Shown in pieces: positions 23,644 to 34,831 of a DNA stretch of 64,000 nucleotides. The stretch spans positions 39,316,866 to 39,380,865 of the forward strand of contig NC_052136.2 of NCBI RefSeq assembly GCF_016086655.4. Direction: 5' to 3'. This stretch comes from Lepeophtheirus salmonis. Its lineage: Eukaryota > Arthropoda > Copepoda > Siphonostomatoida > Caligidae. Below the pieces are notes generated by a model. The model searched no databases. It had not been told where the DNA came from and was given only the letters and a program-made list of their open reading frames with translations. Both the position numbers and the translations under genes were made by a program. How positions within the stretch are numbered: the stretch's first letter is position 1; each line of letters opens with the position of its first letter.

Positions 23644-24035
23644 AATGGCCTTTTACAGTGGAAATGAAGAAAAACTTATAAGCACAATATTGATAATTTT
23701 ATACGCAATGCGAGGCTCCTCGGACAATGCCTTTACTCAAATATTATTTGTTGTGAAGCTACACATGCAATGTTTTTAGCTGCTGTTATTTTAACAATTA
23801 TTTTCCATGAATTTTTTTAGCCTTTGCATTGCTTTTATATTTTTGTTGAATGGATTTTAGAGCGTTATGTTACTATATTTCCTTTTTCGTTTGACATTCT
23901 ACTATAGTTATATATCTTTTTTTGTTGTGCAACTCTTTTATTTATATTTTCGTTGTTTGGGGGGTTTTGTTTGAAAATTTGAAATATAGATACGCCTACT
24001 GGTTCAGAAAAAAAAAAAAAAAAAATAAATAAAAA

Positions 24036-24092
24036 GACCCGCACATTTCACCTTGCCCCTTTACCCCAATTATGCTAAATCCGGCCCTGGTA
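24036..24092 (-). repeat. hAT-like transposon end
   Basis: On the minus strand the sequence starts CAGGGCCGGATTTAGCATAA and continues through GGGGTAAAGGGGCAAGG. 'CAGGGCCGGATTTAG' is typical of the inverted ends of many animal hAT elements. The partner end was not found. Confidence 0.45.
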
Positions 24093-25490
24093 TACTGAAC
24101 AACACTATTATTTATATAGCCAATGCAATATCAGTTTTAAGATTCTCTTTTTGATAGTGGGTGAATGAATTTAAAGGCTACATATTTGATGAACATGCGA
24201 GATAATAATATAACTTCATTTAAAAAGTGAAATTCGTCTATAGCCTTGAGAAGACAATTGTAAATAGTAATAATACCTATAATTAAGGTTTGTTTTTGTG
24301 GGTTTTTGTTGCTTTATAATCATCCATTATTAGTTATAAACATTTTATGGGACGATTGTATTTTTTATAATAATGAGATACCCTATATGACGTTATGGGA
24401 AATTATAGGTCATAGCATATTTAGATTGTAACTTTGTCTTCTACGAAGATTACATTGTAAAGAAATACTTCAAATGAGATAAGAATGAGGATTAATATAC
24501 GTTCATACAATACATGTATAGTAGATATTCTTTTGTTTAATTTTATTTCATACATGACAAGATAATTATTTTCTTTACGACACGTTGTTAGTGTTCGATC
24601 AGTCTAAAAATAAATTTAAAAAAACAACTGCAGACGTATCAGTTTTTAATAGTAAATACAACACCTGAAATGACTTATTTACGAGGTCCTCCCAGCTGTT
24701 GAACATAAGCACTTTCAAAGAGAGAAGGTACCTAAAGTTTAAAGTAGGATATTTGTGACCAGAATTTATTATTATACGTTCTAGCTATCATTCATTATTT
24801 TCTTCGTTTTTATATTAATCAATCCTAGCTAGGAGTGAAGGAAATGAAAATATACTAGGAGGACCCTTGAATAGTAAAACAAGATCCGACCGAAAAAAAA
24901 AAAGAATGAAGGTTGATTAGTAAATTCGTGTTAGGACCGATCAATGATAAATTGTAAGTTTGATTAATCATTTCAAACCATATGGTATCTAAGAGTACAT
25001 TTTAATAATAATACAGATTTCTTAGATTCTATAATACAGATATCGCGACAACAAACAAAATTTATCAAGGGAATTTTTTCCTATTTATTCTACTCACTGC
25101 ACATCAATTATCCCTCAGAGTATAGGCCATCATATTCCCACTACGGAAAGTAATATAAAAGCAACACAAATAGTAATAAATTAATACGGCATTAAATAAA
25201 TTCTTCTATAAATTACTCAAATAATTGGATATGCTACTCTACTTCCTTCGGCAAGCTCTAAATCTATAGAAAACGTCTTTTTTATATATCACAACCTTTC
25301 TTCCAAAAATAAACTAAAAAAATTCCAAAAATTACCTGGTAGTTAGCCAAACTAGTCAATCATAGGAACTGCTATTTATTTCTTAGTTCCTCCCAGAATA
25401 TCATTGTCTTATTGTTTCTCCAAAAACATTACAATAAATTTCGTTTATAATTCATAATATTAAAATCCTACATTGTATTTTATTCGATAC
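24093..25490. other. Unassigned AT-rich DNA
   Basis: No gene recognised. Inverted words GAGGTCCTCCC (about 24681) and GGAGGACCC (about 24859) flank about 170 bp and may mark a short decayed element. Confidence 0.35.
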
Positions 25491-25760
25491 TGTATTATAA
25501 TATTACTTTGTAATATTTTATTAAAAGCGTAGCTATACATTTGTACTTCTATATAATAGCCTAAATTTATTCATCAAATAGCTAATATATATATATATAT
25601 ATGATGAGGGATCAATAATAAATTGTATCCATGTTCTTTTGGAAACGGAGCATAAGTATAGGATTACTTATTACTTGGTTTATCCGTCAAAAAGATTAAC
25701 AGATGACAACAAGATATAATATGTATTTTAGAGGTAGCTATAAAACAACTATCTAGTCTT
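25491..25760 (+). repeat. Dispersed repeat 'GCGTAGCTATACATTTGT', copy 2
   Basis: TAATATTTTATTAAAAGCGT, AGCTATACATTTGTACTT and 'ATAGCCTAAATTTATTCAT', then an (AT)n stretch, and later AACAGATGACAACAAGATA. The order matches 3236-3480. The (AT)n microsatellite at 25587-25603 lies where copy 1 has a shorter TATATATGTATG run. Confidence 0.6.
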
Positions 25761-25929
25761 TTAAACCGATTACCATTTATAATCCTTTACTCAATTTATT
25801 AGTGCAGGTTAAAATTTGAGCTCTTTATCAGGGCTTTGTTTAATAATCTAATTTTAACAGGATTTTATTAAAAATACATTATTCTAATTAATAAAAAAGC
25901 TTGAGCTCAACAATTTAGCAGAGGAAATT

Positions 25930-26260
25930 ATGGGACTCAAAAAAGGATTTGATTTGCCCCGTATGATCTACCAGACAAAAACCACATTCAATAATGTTAT
26001 GAAGTGCTGTCCATAAGTCTGGTAAAGCACCTCTTATTTTAATGTCATAGATTGTCAAAGTTAACACCATTGATTACAAATACACGTCAACTTTTTGAAG
26101 AGGGTTGAACCTTTCAACAAGATGGTGCTCCATCTAACACGTCCAATGTGACTTATCTCCCTAGATTTTGGACCCTAGAATTTTACCCTACATCCAAATC
26201 GGAGTTAGTAATCTGGTTCATTTTAGAGGACAGGTTCTGCTAGAATCTTAATTCCCATTT
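25930..26260 (+). pseudogene. Tc1-like transposase relic
   Basis: Patches in different frames on the plus strand include KVNTIDYKYT (about 26058-26087) and FQQDGAPSNTSNVTY (26111-26155). The second corresponds to the second catalytic Asp motif of Tc1 transposases (usually FQQDGAPxHTS). A weak LEFYPTSKSEL stands where the 'WPTxSPDLN' motif is expected. Upstream decay extends to about 25930. Stops and frameshifts are frequent; no inverted ends were identified. Confidence 0.7.
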
Positions 26261-28325
26261 TAATTTATTCAAAACTTAATTATTTATTAAATGGGGCAGT
26301 ATTTATATAGAAGTGGTCTGTGCAAACTGGAATGTTTTATTTAATAGATATAAGAGATACAATTAAGATAATGTGTAAGACGGATTTTCATAATACTACT
26401 CGCTGCTTGGGATAAACAAAAATGCAGTATATTATCTTTTCAACTGCTCTTAAGGTGACTCATGTTTGAAATTAAAACACTTAAAACTACATAATTATGA
26501 ATTTCAAAGAATAATACTAGGTTTATATGCATTACATATACATCCCAAATAAGTCCGATCCAATAAATTTCTTTTCAATGTGAAAGTTTTGGATAGTTTT
26601 ACCTTTGCAATTACAAAGAATAACGTATTTCCACTATTGAACTAAAGAGGGCAACACATTTTTTAAAGGTCAATACTGGGAATAAGGAGGGTTTGTTAAT
26701 ACAGGATGTTCTTGCAATATTTATGAGTTAATCCAAATATTTTGATTCCAATTAAACATTTTTTTTAAATTCCACTAACGTATGGTTATAAATATTTTAT
26801 AGAACAACACTGTAATTACGTCACAACAATTACACTATTCTGTGTATAGCACTATAAATTCAATTAAAAGCTTAATGTTGTTTAGTATGTGTAGGCACTT
26901 TTTCCTTACTGATGATAAACAACTAATTTCGTTTATAAAAAGGTTTTTTCCTAAAGAAAAAAGCTAAATAATAAGGTGAGAGTAATTGGTCCGAATCAGT
27001 AACTTGACCTAGTAAATTTAATCAATTCCTGTAACTAAAGACTTATCGTCAGTTATATTGTTCAATATTTCAAAATTAGTATTAAAATTCCCGGTTATAC
27101 GGCTTGGGTAGAATCTGTTATTTTACTTGCACAATAGACTGGTCCATTTTTAACTTTCTTTCCGAAATGTTGAGCGCTCATAGGCTAAATATAGGCATTT
27201 GGGTAAAAACAATGACTTATAAACTTTTAATAATTTTGAAAAGGTTTTAGAGGTCACTCAATGCCATTAAAGCTTTAAGAATTGACGACTTTTTAAGAGA
27301 TTTTGTCTTCTTGATTTCATATCTTTTTCTCTCTTCTTATATTTGAATTGGTTTTAGCAAGTCTTTTCTCCATTTGTATGGTTCCCTCACTAAGACCTAA
27401 TATTCAAGTTTTTAGAAGGCTTCATATTTGTCTGTAAGCTATTTTTTTTTTTTAACCCAAATCCATACTTTAAGCCTATGAGAGCTCAACATTAAAAAGA
27501 AAAAAGAGTTAAAAATGGACCAGTTTCCTGTAAGTAATTACAGCTATGTTTCCTTGATGAAAAATCGCTTTAGAAGCAGATAATTATTTACATACTTCAC
27601 TTATGTTAAACATAAGTATAATCGACAAAACATAGGAGAAAGTTAAAGGACTATTTGCCTCCATTCTTTAAAGACAATTATTATGTTGTCATCAATTTTT
27701 ATAAAATTGACCCTTTAATTTTGAAATATTACGGTGTATTTGGGGTGAGTGAATACGGAGGAAACAAATAATTTATAATAATACATATGTGATGTAATTG
27801 TAAGCAGACTTGCTAAGATTTCAAGACAAATAATGACGTCACATCCAACTATGAACTACTTCGTTTACTTGGTCATCAGTAACAGTATGGATTCGAAATT
27901 GCCGTCCATACATATATATATATATGACAAATACCCGTGTAACAATGCCTTCCCCGCGATAAATAAAGATCCGAATACTTTTTTTTAAATTTTACACATA
28001 TTTGAACAGTACCAATCTTAGCCGGTAATATTTTGTATTTTTTACATTGATATTTCTGTACGAGTATTACCTGAACCTGTGTAAAGGGATATTGAGAATA
28101 ATATATTAATTATTAATGAACAATCCATTACTTATTAAGTTTAAATTAGAATATAATGTGACTTAAGTAACTGTAAATTATTTAATAAGTTATTATTCAA
28201 AGCAAATTATCTACGTAATCGAATTCAACTCTTGAAATATCATTCATCTCGTGGTGGATTTGTTTATTAATCCGAAGATAATTCAATAATTTTATTAAAT
28301 TGTTAGTAAAAACATAATTTAAACT
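26261..28325. other. Unassigned AT-rich DNA
   Basis: No coding or RNA gene recognised. Similar words appear inverted at about 27145-27190 (TCCATTTTTAACTTTCTTTC ... GAGCGCTCATAGGCT) and 27475-27525 (AGCCTATGAGAGCTCAACAT ... AAAAATGGACCAGTTTCC). This gives a roughly 400-bp inverted-repeat unit. Confidence 0.4.
27137..27535. repeat. Short inverted-repeat unit (MITE-like)
   Basis: The left end CTGGTCCATTTTTAACT, continuing through ATGTTGAGCGCTCATAGGCT, is mirrored at the right by AGCCTATGAGAGCTCAACAT and, further on, AGTTAAAAATGGACCAG. Arms are about 55 bp with a few mismatches and a small gap; the interior is about 290 bp and non-coding. The right arm of the inner block extends into AACCCAAATCCATACTTTA, with the left echo TAAATATAGGCATTTGGGT. 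This layout fits a MITE, but no target-site duplication was confirmed. Confidence 0.65.
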
Positions 28326-28329
28326 AACT

Positions 28330-28560
28330 ATAATATTTTTTTAAAATGTTCCTTGAATTAGTTAGATTGAGTTGCGCTGATTCAGTATAAGTAAACATTA
28401 TAGTATTAAAATTACTTCATGTAACCTAAGAATCTATTGGTAAAATCCATGTACATAGAGTATATTTCGTTCTCAAGGAATCCCCGGGGCGCACACATAT
28501 ACACATTAAGTTCAAGGAGATAACTCCCGAGCGTGCTGTCCATGAGCTATGGCGATTCCA
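28330..28560 (-). mobile_element. tRNA-derived SINE, copy B
   Basis: On the minus strand the element starts GGAATCGCCATAGCTCATGG (A box) and passes through ACAGCACGCTCGGGAG. It has a degenerate B-box region GTGCGCCCCGGGGATTCC whose last six bases pair with the first six (GGAATC/GATTCC). The body (GAAATATACTCTATGTACAT ... TAATACTATAATGTTTACTT ... TAACTAATTCAAGGAAC) aligns with copy A along its whole length. The better-paired acceptor stem suggests that copies derive from a source element with a near-intact tRNA-like head. Confidence 0.85.
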
Positions 28561-28883
28561 TTAAACTAACTAACATATATCATAACAAACTCAAGCGTCA
28601 AATGTCGTTCAGAACAAACACATGGAGTGAACTTTGATATCATTATATTATGACATTCGTTTACCGAAATTTAAATAAATAAAAGATGAAATTAATATAT
28701 GTACAGTAGACTAATATTGACTTTTTCACTTTTATTTTTCATAATCAATAATCATAATTTCTGTAGTGTCAATATATAATTTTGTATGTTAAAATTACAT
28801 AAACTATCTTATTTTTATAAAGTTTAAAAGAAATATAATGCATAAACTACTTTAAATGTTATTGATAGGAATATATAATTTAA

Positions 28884-28935
28884 ATATTTGCGTAATATTT
28901 TAAAGCGTAGTTTTATACATTTTTGAGTGCCGACA
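28884..28935 (+). repeat. Dispersed repeat 'GCGTAGCTATACATTTGT', fragment
   Basis: GTAATATTTTAAAGCGTAGT followed by TTTATACATTTTTGAG matches the opening block of the repeats at 3236 and 25491 with a few changes. The following blocks are not clearly preserved. Confidence 0.4.
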
Positions 28936-29887
28936 ATGAAATTTATTTTGTAGTGTAATAAAATTATTGGCCCATTTAGGGTGAGCCCTACCTTCAATAA
29001 GAGGCTTCCGGCCAAAGTTAAGTTACGAAAGGCTTATATTTACATTGTAGAGAGTTGATCAAAAACATAAATCTAATATCACTTGTGCTGAATATTTTAA
29101 GGTGTTAAATTATACAATGTTTGAACGGATTTTATCGCTAAAAATATAGCTCATTGCTGGATTTTTTCTATCCTAAGACTGTATAGAAAGTGTATTGACC
29201 TTTAAGGGTCTACGGATCAGAACTTTATTTAATATTTATGTGATTCATAAGTTTGTATTCAAATAATTATAATCTCATTTGTATTTTCAAATCATAAGCT
29301 TATGTCATAAACTTGAAATTAATGTATGCGTGATGTTTTTGTTAATATTACTTTTAAAATTATATTTAATTCAAATTTTACGTAAATAATTAATCAACCT
29401 TTCAGAAATATGATGTGAAAAAAAGTTTATTACCCTAATGTATACAATTAAAAAAGATTGAGAATCATCAAATAAAATCGCCAAATTGCGAAATTTTATT
29501 AATTCATTTAATGTATAATTACAAAATAATACTTATCCTAGCCTTTCATGCAATAAGACAAGTTTTATGATTCTTTATCACTATTGTATACAAAACAATT
29601 TATTTAGCATTAAAAATTAATAAAGTTGATTAATTTTATCTTATTTGTCGATGATGACACAAATACTGTACTGTAGACTGATTACTCCAGACATTTAACT
29701 ATTAAATTAACAACGATATAAAATAAATCAATACCTTTATTTATTCAAACATTAAATTTTTAATTGGAAATTTAAAAATATATTGAAATAAGTAGTGATG
29801 TCATGATATCAATGATTTATATATCGATTCCAGTACCAAAGCTTATATAAGCGTCGCTATCTTGGTACTGCTATATTATCATTATCC

Positions 29888-30075
29888 TGAGGGGCGCCCG
29901 TAGGATTATATTTTCGGGAGGGCTTGGTTTTTGGAAAAAGAATCAAAAATCCACAATTGTTCACAAAAAATTATTTAATTTTGGAAAAATAATTCACAAA
30001 CAAGTAATTTTTTTGGAATAAAATTTGAAAAATCCATAGCTATTCACAATAAAGTAAAGTTCAACAAAAATTGCA
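29888..30075 (+). repeat. 'CAGGGG' module, copy 2, with AT-rich tandem units
   Basis: GAGGGGCGCCCGTAGGATTA, then a T-run, GGGAGGGCTTGG and a T-run, followed by several imperfect units of the form 'TTTTGGAAAAANAATYAAAAATCCAYARYTRTTCACAAAAAAT'. The units are the complement of those in the array at 33840-34780, and the module is the complement of that at 34788-34831. Confidence 0.7.
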
Positions 30076-31633
30076 CTTATTTATACTGGACGTTTCAGGC
30101 ACATACAAAATTATTTAGATGAAAAATGTAGTTTACACTGTATTGGAAGCAATTTTATAAAAACTTGGTGTACATAAAATCCCAATTCACTAAACAAAAA
30201 ACGGAAAAAACAAAATCTCCGTTCAACTTCGTTGCGGATGTAATAACACATATTAAAGTATGAAGGCAATACATCCAACATGTTGAACATCGCACATTTT
30301 GACTTTAACATTGAAAATAAATTAAATTTCTTTTTGGAAAAGTGACCATAGGGGGGGAGCTCTACCGAGTGCTAATGCTAGTTATAATCAATTTCATTAA
30401 ATTGATTAAAGTGGATTTTTACCTATCAGTTTGATTGAAAAACATTCAGTCCAAATCTACACAATTTTAATACTTAATCAAAAATATGTTTAGATTTTGG
30501 TTTAAAATAAATTATAATTTCCTATTGTACGATAACATATAAGCATTCTAACAAGAATAAGTCAATGAATTATAATTAGACTACTCAAGGCCCCTTTTAA
30601 ATCTATATACGCACAGCATTGTAATCGTGGCCTCCCTCGAAGGTTCTGTTTAGATCTATATCGCTGACTTAATGCTTTGTTGCACAATTTTTTTTTTTTA
30701 TGTTATTATTTTTGTTGACAATGAATAGATAGAATTTGTATTATCACAAGAAGGGAATGGTTTTAATTTTAATTAGATTGTTATTTATAAGAGATTTCTT
30801 TTATAAATAGATATGGATGTTGCTATCATATAAAAGGATATATAGATTTTAATCATTAATGTGTATGTTTATATTTTTACAAAATTCAAATGCCGTTAAC
30901 TGACTATTTAAAAACTTATGCCCGAGTTGAAACTTTCGTCTTTTCTACTTACCATGTATTTATTCAAAGTACCTATATATACAATATTCTGTAGAAATAG
31001 ATATTTTTGGAACTAAGGTTGACAACAAATGGATTAAAAAACAAGTTAACAACATGAACGATGATGTTACGCAATTAGTACTGCAAATTGTTGGTATATC
31101 CTGTAAGTCCACATATCATGCTTTTATTTCACTAACACAAAAACAACACTATATTCGTTTTCAGCTGTACTTTTTTTCTTTTTCTTGATAAAAAGTTACA
31201 AAATGCAATAAAGTTAACTACGCAAAGTAATTTCTATGAATTAAAGTATAAATTTAACAAATATGCATTTGTATTTCAATACTTTATTGTAAACTAACTT
31301 TTTAATGTGTTGTTTAAAAAAAAAAAAATATATATATATACCACATAGAAGACAAAAAAAAAGTATATGCTATAATAGATATAACAATACTTTATTTATG
31401 GTTTTTATATAAAAGTTATCATATCTACAGACCTTTTGAAAGATATGTAATTCATCTAAAGTAGTTATTTTTTTATAGTAATAGTGCCTATTTATTTCAA
31501 AAATAGGTATCTCCATGGATTTGTATTCCATTTGTAGTTTTTAAGAAATCCCAATTTTGTATGATGAGTGTACTAGCAAATACTCAACATTATCATTATA
31601 TTTTTTCGATTTCAATACAAATTTCATTACGTC

Positions 31634-31834
31634 ATGCCCCGTAAATGGAAAATCGAGGCAATCAAAAAAAATACTTCTAACTTGATCATCCATCTCAAGA
31701 GATGTTCCAACTCGGATTCCGAATTCAACAAGGGACGACAGGAGGAGAAGTCATCTGAGGAAAATAATCAAACTTCATACGGGAGTAGAGTGGACTCCTT
31801 CTTTGGTAATGAGATACCAGGATCGAAACAATAA
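31634..31834 (+). CDS. BED-finger-like fragment, possibly from a hAT element
   Basis: A 66-residue frame, MPRKWKIEAIKKNTSNLIIH followed by LKRC. 'NTSNLIIHLKRC' resembles the second half of a BED-type zinc finger (NTSNLxxHLKxxH), but the final His is replaced by Cys-Ser and the first Cys pair is not present in frame. The rest is polar and Glu/Ser-rich (QEEKSSEENNQTS). BED fingers are common at the N-terminus of hAT transposases and their domesticated descendants. No transposase body follows; the sequence runs straight into a repeat at 31915. It may be an exon or a broken transposon fragment. Confidence 0.35.
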   Translation: MPRKWKIEAIKKNTSNLIIHLKRCSNSDSEFNKGRQEEKSSEENNQTSYGSRVDSFFGNEIPGSKQ

Positions 31835-31914
31835 AACAATCCATATACGATGAGTAAATAATTTTATTTTTTTTAAATGGGAATACTTAAAAAATACAAA
31901 ATGAAACAAAAATT

Positions 31915-32135
31915 CTAGGAGATGCATATTTTTTTAAATATATCCTTTTTTTTATTATACATTGAATATTTTTCTATAATATAAACTATGATATGCATAA
32001 TCACTATGAATTATAAATAAGTTATAAGGGCTTAAAGAAAAGTGTCCCTTTTCCTCATTTTTCAGCCTAAAAATGGAAATATATTGACCTCAAAACAAGA
32101 TACAGAATCAATAGAATCACTTTTTAATCATAAAA
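31915..32135 (+). repeat. Degenerate copy of the palindrome-arm block
   Basis: AGATGCATATTTTTTTAAA ... CTTAAAGAAAAGTGTC, then CCTCATTTTTCA, then AAAACAAGATACAGAATC. The same landmarks in the same order and spacing occur at 5545-5715, and inverted at 4680-4870. This shows that the block at the palindrome centre belongs to a dispersed repeat family and is not unique to the palindrome. Confidence 0.55.
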
Positions 32136-33339
32136 AAACCCTATTAAATAAGTTTTATTAATCCTACTTTTAATTTGGGGATTTTTTTTAGGGTAAAAAA
32201 ATGACTTGGAACAATAATAGTCCCAAATTACAATAATTCCAGATATTTTAGAATTCAGTTAGGGATTCTGCACTCAGAGATAAATTCCTTTTTTGGCGAA
32301 AACCTTTTTTACTAAATGAGTGTTCCCCTGTGTTATTCATAAACTACTTATCATCAGGTCAAGAATTGAACTATTAAAGTACTTTGCGTATCTTCTTTGA
32401 CTTTTTAATCTTTGAAATAAACGTTGACAAATGTAGTTTGTCAGCATAAAAACAATCTAGAACTTTAAAAAAAAAGAGCAAATCTCAATATTTTTAAAAA
32501 TTAAATAAATACAGCCCAATGATTCATAGACATATTTGAATTAACTATAGGCTTTGCATTCAGACTTACGGTATGAGTTAAGATACACAAAAATCTTATT
32601 GGGCCAGATATGGCCTCTTTTAAATAAAATCTATCAATATCTGATTCTTTTATTGTGACAAAACAATTTTGGATAATTTAAGTGTAATTTGCGTCACACA
32701 TAAAGGATAAATAAGAAAAAATGGACAATAATTCGTGGAGGAATACAAATGTAATTCAGACTCAATTTTGAGAAATATCATTACAGTTGGCTTACATGTC
32801 GATGGGCAACATACATATATTTTATGTCAAAGAAAAATGTATTTTTCTAGCACTAGTAGCACAGATACTAACAGATGCTACAAACAAACATAAAAAAGTT
32901 ATGGTCACAAAGTTATACACTAGGATTGCATAAAATGATGCTGGTTAGTTTTAAAAAATCCTTTATTATAACTTTTCTTCGAGATATTGAGAAAAACTGA
33001 TTTTTAGAAGTTAAAGTAATTTTTGGAAGAACAATTTTTTTATAATAAATTAGTAAGTTCTTATTGTATTTACTCTGGCTTATATAATTTTAATTATAGT
33101 TTTTATCTCTCAGTTGATATAATTTATCGAAAGCCCCTAAATACCGATAAATTTCAGATATTGTAACACTCAGTAAAAACTGTATGCATAGTTTCTTCAA
33201 TTGATGCAATTTTCTTCCTATGACTTATTACTTTATGCAGAGTGCACAAGCTATGTATATGTAGCACCATAGTGATTTTTTTAACTGAATTTTCTCTCCT
33301 ATCAGATTCTGAAAGCTTTATAGCTTTTTATTTATTCAT

Positions 33340-33800
33340 TCATTAAAATCACTTCCGGTCTCTATACGAGGCTGAAACGCAATCAGGCTTTGCCACTTGG
33401 TACCTTGACTAATCCAAGAATTCCTTCTTTACCCAACTGTCTTTGGGTTGTAAGGGATTCGGTTGGTTTGTTCTTCAATCACGCCCTGCACAAACAATCA
33501 AATTCAGATCTTGTGAGTTTGCAGGCCAAAAGTCAGGTGAGATGAAGTCGTCAAAACTATATTGTAGACAATCGATACTATTTTTCAAGGTGTGGGGAGA
33601 CCACCACATGAAAGGTCTTTTATCGATCTATGACTTCACCTTGGTCTCTAGCACGACAAGGGTGGCATCAGTGTTGACCCTGAGGCTTTGGGTTAACACA
33701 TGAGGAGGCATGACGTGGGCTTCTGAGCTATCCACCCCAAACACCGCGACACCGCATTGTTGTTGCCTCAAAATCACATTTAGCGTTCTCAAATTCCCTC
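33340..33800 (-). pseudogene. Mariner-family transposase relic
   Basis: On the minus strand, VFGVDSSEAHVMPPHVLTQS (about 33690-33750) is the family's 'VFGVVxSDGxxMPPHFF' block. LRVNTDATLVVLETKVKS follows, then a decayed second-Asp region, then DDFISPDFWPANSQDLNL (33500-33552). That last motif corresponds to the third-Asp motif (usually DFWPPxSPDLNPxD). EEQTNRIPYNPK (about 33445-33480) starts the C-terminal part. Stops and a frameshift are present. The sequence next to its N-terminal side is the AT-rich tandem array starting at 33840. Confidence 0.8.
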
Positions 33801-33839
33801 CAACCTTGCAAACAAACGTCTCTCCGAAGAATTTAAAGA

Positions 33840-34787
33840 ATTAAAACTTTTAAATATCCAATTTTTTTTCTTACAATAACTATGGATTTTTGATTTTTTT
33901 TCCAAAAATTTAATATTTGAAATTATTTTCGAAAAAATAAAATTTTTGTTGATTTTTGATTTTTTTTCTCTCGAAAAATTCAATATTTGAAAATTTTTCT
34001 AAAAAAAATTCTTTTTTGTAAATAGGTGTTGAAACAAAAAATTTTATATTCTGTGAAAGGCTAAGGATTTTTAAATTTTTTTTCGGAAAAATGTATTTTT
34101 TGTGAATAGCTATGAACTTTTGATTTTTGTTTGGAATAAATTTTATGCTCTGTGAATAACTATTTATTTTTGTGTTTTTTTTTCCAAAAAATATAATATT
34201 TGATATTTTTATCGTAAAAATGTAATTTTTTGTCAATAACTATGGATTTTTGAATTTTTTTTCAAAAAATTTTATACTTGTAATTCTTTCCGAAAAAAAA
34301 TATAATTTTTTGTGGATTTTTGATATTTTTTTTCTCGAAAAATTATATATTTGAAAATTTTTTCTAAAGAAATAATTTTCTATGAATTGCTGTTATGTAT
34401 TTTTAAAATTTTTTTCTGTAAATAAGTGTTTTGAAATTTAAAAATTTTTATATTCTCTGAAAGGTTAGGAATTTTTGAATTTTTTTTCCAAAAAATATAA
34501 TATTTAAAATTTTTATCGGAAAAATGTTTTTTTTTTCTAAATAGCTATGAATTTTGGATTAAATTACAAAAAAATTTATGTTCTGTGAATAACTATGTAT
34601 TTTTGATTTTTTTTTTTCCCAAAAAATATAATATTTGTAATTTTTATCGTAAAAATGTTATTTTTTGTGAATAACTATGGATAATGAATTTTTTTCCAAA
34701 AAAATTTAATTTGTTATGTATTGTTGTGAATTTTTGAAATTTTTTCCTCACAAATGTAATTTCTAAATTTTTGTATTAAAAAATACA
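33840..34787 (-). repeat. AT-rich tandem array with higher-order structure
   Basis: About 950 bp of units of 55-70 bp, each built from TGTGAATARCTATGGATTTTTG, a T-run, CCAAAAAATWTAATATTTG and a TTTTTATCGNAAAAATG block. A larger period of about 365-425 bp is visible: TCTCGAAAAATT at 33968 and 34333, TATTCTSTGAAAGG at 34047 and 34450, TGTTTTGAAA-type variants in between, and 'CTGTGAATAACTAT' at 34150 and 34577. The 64- and 108-residue minus-strand frames within it are low-complexity and are not genes. The array is bounded at its right by the GC-richer module. Confidence 0.85.
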
Positions 34788-34831
34788 AAAAAACCAAGCT
34801 CCTTTCAAAATATAATCACGCAGACGCCCCT
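34788..34831 (-). repeat. 'CAGGGG' module, copy 3
   Basis: On the minus strand: CAGGGGCGTCTGCGTGATTA, TATTTTGAAAGGAGCTTGG and a T-run leading into the tandem array. It has the same order as at 29888, and so caps the array on its outer side. Confidence 0.7.

Larger units (their letters stand above)
21600..24026 (+). mobile_element. Decayed non-LTR (LINE) retrotransposon
   Basis: Broken reverse-transcriptase motifs appear in the right order on the plus strand, and the unit ends in an A-rich tail at 24008-24026. The upstream limit is uncertain; coding-like sequence begins at about 21600 (ORF 21619-21825, no motif recognised). A terminal hAT-like sequence abuts the A-tract at 24036-24090. No second LINE copy is present in the window. 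Confidence 0.7.

Noticed and set aside
33443..33703. 86-residue plus-strand frame
   Set aside because: It lies antisense to the mariner relic, whose motifs (DFWPANSQDLNL and others) are on the minus strand.
33789..34236. Open frames of 64 and 108 residues rich in Lys, Phe, Ile and Asn on the minus strand
   Set aside because: They are translations of the AT-rich tandem array and repeat with its period; no protein character.
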